Shown here: piece by piece, positions 13,690 through 17,561 of the stretch | Layout: each line of letters begins with the position of its first letter | Numbering within the stretch: the stretch's first letter is position 1 | Translations under genes and position numbers: made by a program | The notes under the pieces: model-generated | What the model was told of the DNA's origin: nothing | The model's database searches: none | Seen by the model: only the letters and a program-made list of their open reading frames with translations | Assembly (NCBI GenBank): GCA_024681565.1 | Contig: JAILAO010000141.1 | Coordinates: forward strand, 1 to 17,561 | Source: Bacteroidales bacterium | GTDB lineage: Bacteria > Bacteroidota > Bacteroidia > Bacteroidales > UBA932 | Reading direction: 5' to 3' | DNA length: 17,561 nt

Positions 13690-14829
13690 TCAGTCATATT
13701 TCCCGGAAGGATGCTTCGGATCATAGACACACACATCCCAGATCTTGCAGCACAGATCCTCCCCTTCCGGTCCGGATACATACAGCGTGACGACATAGTG
13801 GGTACCGTCCTGCTTGTACTCATGTACGGGATTCTGTTCGGTGGAAGTGGTCCCGTCACCGAAGTCCCAGCGCCAGGAGGTGACATTGCCGTAGCTCTTG
13901 TCCGTGAAAACGACCCGGCGCGTATCCGGCACCACATAGTGGTCCCAGGCCGCCTCGACGGGACGGCGGAAACGGGCCTCCAGCGGCATCAGGGTAAAGA
14001 GCCGCTGCATCGACGCATTGCCGAACATCCGATGATGCTTGGAGAGGTTCCAGAAGCCGTCGTTGCCCCGGCCGCCGTCATAATCGATCACAGCCCAGCA
14101 AAGACCGATCTTCTTGCCCTCATACAGACGGCTCTCCGCCGAATAGGCGGGACCGTCCGGGCTGGCATAGTCGAACGGAGTGACATAGAACTCGAACTTG
14201 AGCGTGCCGGACTCCCCATGCTTGAAATCATAGCTATAGGCATAGTTGGCATATGGAAGTTCCTTGAGCCACTGCTGGATGCCCCAGACCATCGTCCAGG
14301 CCTTGCCCGGGGTCGGCGGGGTCATGATGTGATAATTCTGCGCATGCACGTTCTGCAGGGCGAAGAAAGCATCGTAGCGGCTGAGCACCTCGCTGTTGAG
14401 CCGGAATTCATCCGTATGCGGACCGCCGGACAGGTCGGCGTCCACGACGATCTCGAAAGTGTCGTTGCGCAGCTGAAGCTGGTCGAAGTCCCAGTAGTTG
14501 TCGTAGGCCTCATAGTAGAAATAAAGACGGTTGAGACCTTCGACCCAACCCACCTTGACCTTGATGTCCAGGGTGGACTTGTCGATGCCCTTGTGCTTGC
14601 CGCTGTCATCCCACATCTCCTCCATGGGCACGATGTAACTGTCCGGGACAATATCCCAGTCGGAAAACTCCCCGTCGATGCGGGGGATCTGGTTCTTCGG
14701 GAACTGGAAGACCTGGAACCCGGGCTCGGTCACCTGTACGGACAGGTCCAGCTTCGGTTGCTGGGGCTGCTGGGCCATGCACAAAGCCGGAACGGCAAGC
14801 AGCAGGACAGAAACGATTCTTTTCATCAT
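13690..14829 (-). CDS. Secreted protein with CBM9-like domain and C-terminal PKD domain
   Basis: 379 residues. The signal peptide is about residues 1-20 (MMKRIVSVLLLAVPALCMAQ), with no lipobox, so the protein is periplasmic or exported. The segment 'IPRIDGEFSDWD' near 48-58 is the entry strand of CBM9/DOMON-like carbohydrate-binding domains, which probably fill residues 45-290. The last 80 residues form a PKD domain ('SWRWDFGDGTTSTEQNPVHEY', written here in part), a beta-sandwich common in secreted polysaccharide-degrading proteins. No catalytic motif is evident. It lies downstream of the GH35-like gene across a 115-bp gap with no visible promoter, so it is probably co-transcribed and may help bind the hydrolase's substrate (inference). 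Either of the first two ATGs could be the start. Confidence 0.8.
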   Translation of the reverse strand: MMKRIVSVLLLAVPALCMAQQPQQPKLDLSVQVTEPGFQVFQFPKNQIPRIDGEFSDWDIVPDSYIVPMEEMWDDSGKHKGIDKSTLDIKVKVGWVEGLNRLYFYYEAYDNYWDFDQLQLRNDTFEIVVDADLSGGPHTDEFRLNSEVLSRYDAFFALQNVHAQNYHIMTPPTPGKAWTMVWGIQQWLKELPYANYAYSYDFKHGESGTLKFEFYVTPFDYASPDGPAYSAESRLYEGKKIGLCWAVIDYDGGRGNDGFWNLSKHHRMFGNASMQRLFTLMPLEARFRRPVEAAWDHYVVPDTRRVVFTDKSYGNVTSWRWDFGDGTTSTEQNPVHEYKQDGTHYVVTLYVSGPEGEDLCCKIWDVCVYDPKHPSGKYD

Positions 14830-14850
14830 AAAATCAATAGTTTCGACTTG

Positions 14851-14933
14851 CCGGCTGTGGCGGACAGCAAACCTTCCGGAACCTGTACCGGTGGAACGAC
14901 GGTTCCGGAGGATCTGCTATCCGCCACAGGCGG
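14851..14933 (-). repeat. Large imperfect hairpin between the GH35-like and PKD genes
   Basis: The arms pair in this order: CCG/CGG (14851-14853 with 14931-14933), CTGTGGCGGA/TCCGCCACAG (14855-14864 with 14920-14929), AGCA/TGCT (14866-14869 with 14915-14918), a small 3x3 internal loop, then TCCGGAACC/GGTTCCGGA (14875-14883 with 14901-14909). A 17-nt loop lies between. It fills most of the 115-bp gap. No T-tract follows on either strand, so it is not a standard terminator. It could be an intergenic palindromic repeat or an mRNA-stabilising structure. Confidence 0.8.
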
Positions 14934-14944
14934 TCAAACCAAGA

Positions 14945-16669
14945 TTAATACTTATAAAGTTGGACTTTGATGAATTCCGGGGACGGACGGCCGAAGTCGA
15001 GTCCCTGGCCGGAATAATTCTCCTCGATCGCGGGGAGGATATCATAGCGGAGCTGGATCTCATCACCGTTGAGCCAACGGCCGGGCACCCAGTTGCCGTC
15101 GGCGTCGAAGTCGCCGGAGACGACCTTGGCCAGGCCTACGGTCTCCGTACCCTCGCGGGGCTGGAAGACGACACGGATGTTGGAGCCGAGGAAGGTGAAG
15201 TTGTCAGCATCGTCCTGGACGACGATGGCATATCCCTGTGCATCCGGAGCATAGGTACCGCCGGTACGCTGAGGGGCACCGCCGTTGCGGCGGCCGCTGG
15301 AGACCAGTTCGAACTGGATCTTATAGTCACCCATCACGACTTCGTCCTTGACACGGGTCGGATCGAGCGCCTTGACCCACGTACCGTGGATACGGCCCTC
15401 GGCCTGGGCGGCGAGAATCTCCTTGGAGAAGCAGCCCGCCTTGTGATAGAACTCGGCGAAAGTCTTGTTCTGCGGAGTGACGGCGCCGCTCTCAAGACCG
15501 AACGGAGAATAACCGATGGCACCCATCTCGCCGATGGCGAATGCGGCATTGGCGGCACCGCCCTGACCGGCACGGGACTCGGGGATGAAGACGGGATTGC
15601 CGCTGCGGGAATACATCCGCAGGATATTCGGAAAGTCCGCGAGATAGATATCCGGGCTGAGGATGTCGATGGCCGGAGCGCCGGCACGCCAGATATCGTG
15701 GTTCTGGGCCTGCGGGCCGCCGGAAGGATAATTGCCGGGGCGCTTGTCTTCCGGCTGGACGATCCAGGCGTTGACGAAGGTAGGCAGGTCATACTCGGCC
15801 TTGCCCGCCGCAGACACTTTGTTCATATAGGAAGCGTAATTCCAGGCCATGAAGATCTCGTCCGTGCGGTCACCCTTGCCGAACACTTCCTCCCAGGTGC
15901 CGGAAGTCTTGCAGTTGCTCTTCTTCCAGGCGTCGAGGGTCTCCGGAAGGAGGGTGTCCTTGTGGTCGGAAAGCCACTTCATCAGCTCGGCGGGAACCTG
16001 ACCTGCGAAGGCGGCATTGGCGGCCGGGCAATAGTCACGCGTGTAACCGTGAAGACCGACTTCGTTCTCCATCTGGATCATGATGACGGTCTGCTCCTCG
16101 GCGTCGATCTCGCGCAGGTGTTTCATCATCGCGGCATAGGCCTTTCCGTCAGCGGCGGCCGTCGCGTCACCCAGTGTACTGAGGATGGGAAGCTTCTTGC
16201 CTTCCTTGGTCAGTGCGGGAGGATACTTGGCATTGTCTTTCTTGACCCAGACCGGATGGTAGGAGCTCATACCGTTCTTCCAGCTGCCGAACCACAGGAT
16301 GGCCAGCTTGAGATCGTGTTCGCGGGCGGCTTTGACCAGATCGTCGACAACCGTGAAATCAAACTGTCCTTCGACCGGCTCGACCTGCTCCCAGGTCACG
16401 ACGGCCAGGACCGTATTCATTCCGCCGGCTTTGAGATTTTCCCAAAGCGGCTCCATGTAGGCGGCGCTGGAGGCGGAGGAGTTGCGCAGTTCGCTGGCAA
16501 GCGCGAGGAACGGCTCGCCCTTGACGATCAGCTGCGTGACATTGCCGCGTTTTTCCAGGTGAGGTTGCTGATACCCGGCGGCGGAAGGCTGCTCCGGAGC
16601 GGGGTTCGAGGTGCAGGCGGCGGCGATCATGGCCGCAGCTGCGACGAAGATGGAAAGAAATCGGTTCAT
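14945..16669 (-). CDS. GH35-like beta-galactosidase-type lipoprotein with DUF5597-type C-terminus
   Basis: 574 residues. The N-terminus is a lipoprotein signal with lipobox 'IAAAC' and Cys19 as anchor, so it is tethered to the outer membrane or periplasm. A clan GH-A (beta/alpha)8 barrel follows: 'MNTVLAVVTWEQVEPVEGQFDF' is the typical early strand, Glu203 in 'IQMENEVG' (Asn-Glu pair) is the likely acid/base, and Glu364 in 'PVFIPESRAG' the likely nucleophile. The last 170 residues form a beta-domain resembling the DUF5597 region found in Bacteroidetes GH35-type proteins. Members of this group are annotated as beta-galactosidases, but real substrates are mostly untested. It has a good promoter and is followed by the CBM9-like/PKD gene. 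No SusC/SusD pair is adjacent. Confidence 0.85.
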   Translation of the reverse strand: MNRFLSIFVAAAAMIAAACTSNPAPEQPSAAGYQQPHLEKRGNVTQLIVKGEPFLALASELRNSSASSAAYMEPLWENLKAGGMNTVLAVVTWEQVEPVEGQFDFTVVDDLVKAAREHDLKLAILWFGSWKNGMSSYHPVWVKKDNAKYPPALTKEGKKLPILSTLGDATAAADGKAYAAMMKHLREIDAEEQTVIMIQMENEVGLHGYTRDYCPAANAAFAGQVPAELMKWLSDHKDTLLPETLDAWKKSNCKTSGTWEEVFGKGDRTDEIFMAWNYASYMNKVSAAGKAEYDLPTFVNAWIVQPEDKRPGNYPSGGPQAQNHDIWRAGAPAIDILSPDIYLADFPNILRMYSRSGNPVFIPESRAGQGGAANAAFAIGEMGAIGYSPFGLESGAVTPQNKTFAEFYHKAGCFSKEILAAQAEGRIHGTWVKALDPTRVKDEVVMGDYKIQFELVSSGRRNGGAPQRTGGTYAPDAQGYAIVVQDDADNFTFLGSNIRVVFQPREGTETVGLAKVVSGDFDADGNWVPGRWLNGDEIQLRYDILPAIEENYSGQGLDFGRPSPEFIKVQLYKY

Positions 16670-16700
16670 TGGTTATTGAGTATTAAAAAGTTTCTCAATG

Positions 16701-16731
16701 TAAAGATAATGAATTCCATTTTGTTTTCAAA
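16701..16731 (-). promoter_or_regulatory. Promoter of the GH35-like/PKD operon
   Basis: On the minus strand, TTTG (16728-16731), 19 bp, then TATCTTTA (16701-16708). The -33 is exact and the -7 has one mismatch from TAnnTTTG, with the expected spacing. Transcription would start near 16697. A 6-bp inverted repeat, ATTGAG/CTCAAT (16675-16680, 16694-16699), lies at the start of the leader and could be a weak operator or RNA hairpin. The rest of the 149-bp gap shows no other feature apart from the rng terminator. Confidence 0.6.
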
Positions 16732-16803
16732 CCACCCGGCCGCCATTTGTAGGGAGGAAATCAGTCAACCATGCATAGCAGAATGGTCAAATACCGGGAC
16801 CGG

Positions 16804-16835
16804 AAAAAGAAAGGCGCCCTATTCGAGCGCCTTTC
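16804..16835 (-). terminator. Intrinsic terminator of the RNase E/G gene, overlapping its stop
   Basis: A 9-bp perfect stem (GAAAGGCGC at 16809-16817, GCGCCTTTC at 16827-16835) with a 9-nt loop is followed on the minus strand by five T (16808-16804). The upstream arm and part of the loop lie inside the last five codons and stop of the gene. It also insulates the GH35-like promoter, about 75 bp further on. Confidence 0.88.
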
Positions 16836-17561
16836 CATTCTCATCCGTGATCTCATATTGCAGGATGCTGTGTTCGGTCAGTTCGACCAGGTCCAGCCTG
16901 CATTTGTATTTCCGTTTCCATTTGCGGAGGTAGGAGTTCCATCCGCGGGTCAGGTAAGCGCCGAGGATCGGGCTCACCTTGACTGTCAGTGTCTTCTGTC
17001 CTTTCTCGACCAGGTCGGCAATCTTGCGTTCGATCTCTTCGTCGATGACCACGGTGGAGGTGATCCTGCCGGTACCGTGGCACAAAGGGCATTTTTCGGT
17101 CGTATTGATCTCTGTCACCGGGCGGATCCGCTGGCGGGTAAGCTGCATCAGGCCGAACTTCGTCAGGGGCAGCACGTTGTGCTTGGCCCTGTCCGTGGCC
17201 ATCAGTTCCCGCATATACATGAACAGGTCGTTGCGGTGTTCGGCTTTCGCCATGTCGATGAAATCGACGATGACGATACCGCCCATATCGCGCAGACGCA
17301 GTTGACGGGCAATCTCTTCGGCGGCGAGTTTGTTGACCTCGAAGGTATTCTCCTCCTGGTCCGTCGTCTTGGCCCGGATGCCGCTGTTGACATCGATCAC
17401 ATTGAGCGCCTCGGTGGTCTCGATCACGAGATATGCACCCTGCTTCATCGGTACTACCTTGCCGAAAGAACTCTTGATCTGGCGGGTGACTTCGAAATGG
17501 TCGAAGATCGGTTCCCGGGCCTCATAGAGTTTGACGATCTTCTCCTGCTCGGGAGAGATCA
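16819..17561 (-). CDS. rng: Ribonuclease E/G family protein, 5'-truncated by window edge
   Basis: The frame runs to the window edge; the ATG at 17448 is internal. The upstream codons read 'HFEVTRQIKSSFGKVV', a family-typical segment just before 'KQGAYLVIETTEALNVIDVNSG'. About 247 C-terminal residues are visible. The catalytic magnesium ligands are the Asp in 'VIDVNSG' and the Asp in 'IVIVDFIDM'. The Zn-link 'CPLCHG' used for subunit pairing follows. No RNase E-type scaffold tail is present and the protein ends shortly after the small domain, so it resembles RNase G: an endonuclease for 5'-monophosphate RNA, 16S rRNA maturation and mRNA decay. The terminator overlaps the end of the gene. The gene symbol is by family; E and G are not always separable in Bacteroidetes. 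Confidence 0.93.
   Translation of the reverse strand, partial: ISPEQEKIVKLYEAREPIFDHFEVTRQIKSSFGKVVPMKQGAYLVIETTEALNVIDVNSGIRAKTTDQEENTFEVNKLAAEEIARQLRLRDMGGIVIVDFIDMAKAEHRNDLFMYMRELMATDRAKHNVLPLTKFGLMQLTRQRIRPVTEINTTEKCPLCHGTGRITSTVVIDEEIERKIADLVEKGQKTLTVKVSPILGAYLTRGWNSYLRKWKRKYKCRLDLVELTEHSILQYEITDENGKALE

Noticed and set aside
14678..16933. 751-codon open frame on the plus strand opposite the GH35-like gene
   Set aside because: It is antisense to a protein with clear signal peptide and catalytic motifs, shows no domain, and runs through intergenic DNA and a terminator. It results from high GC at third codon positions.
1..17561. Mobile elements, CRISPR arrays, toxin-antitoxin or defence genes
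   Set aside because: No transposase, integrase, direct-repeat array or known defence domain was seen on either strand; gene content and base composition look uniform.

Overview
The window is a gene-dense, GC-rich chromosomal segment of an anaerobic member of the Bacteroidales. The lineage call rests on four things: TAnnTTTG-type -7 boxes in the intergenic gaps, starts that do not depend on a strong Shine-Dalgarno sequence, many signal-peptide lipoproteins, and recognisable Bacteroidales-type proteins (reverse rubrerythrin, a secreted M6 peptidase, a DUF5597-like GH35-type hydrolase, a LolC/FtsX-type permease). A GC-rich gut lineage such as an Alistipes-like or uncultured relative is plausible, but this is inference. 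I see no rRNA, tRNA, CRISPR array, insertion sequence or phage gene. No gap without a gene exceeds about 150 bp.

Layout. 1-1669 (+): 3' part of a secreted M6 zinc peptidase, overlapped by a small lipoprotein gene. 1661-2416 (-): tpiA. 2517-5370 (+): tyrS, rbfA and a LolC/E-type permease, a tightly packed operon. 5355-6644 (-): MetY-type O-acetylhomoserine sulfhydrylase. 6703-7698 (+): divergent ManA-like protein. 7705-9278 (-): an outer-membrane barrel gene followed by a lipoprotein gene. 9404-9976 (+): DJ-1/PfpI protein. 9981-12930 (-): YugP-like membrane zinc peptidase, an S4-domain RNA-binding protein, and glmS behind its own promoter. 13075-13623 (-): reverse rubrerythrin with a clear terminator. 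13690-16669 (-): a GH35-like lipoprotein and a secreted protein with a CBM9-like start and a PKD domain, separated by a large imperfect hairpin. 16819-17561 (-): 3' part of RNase E/G.

Most of this is housekeeping: glycolysis (tpiA), sugar-phosphate and amino-sugar supply (ManA-like, glmS), translation (tyrS, rbfA, the S4 protein), RNA decay (RNase E/G), envelope biogenesis (LolC/E-like permease, barrel protein, lipoproteins), sulfur amino-acid synthesis (metY) and oxidative defence (rubrerythrin, DJ-1). The secreted M6 peptidase and the GH35-like/PKD pair are the accessory, nutrient-facing part.

The most unusual features are of genome organisation rather than a new gene system. All four convergent junctions are extremely tight (overlaps of 9 and 16 bp, gaps of 6 and 4 bp). 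The apparent tpiA terminator lies inside the opposing lipoprotein gene, and the RNase G terminator overlaps its own last codons. Two + strand genes appear to have near-leaderless promoters. The ManA-like protein seems to lack two of the four usual zinc ligands. An 83-nt hairpin fills the GH35-like/PKD intercistronic gap. I did not find a convincing undescribed multi-gene system.
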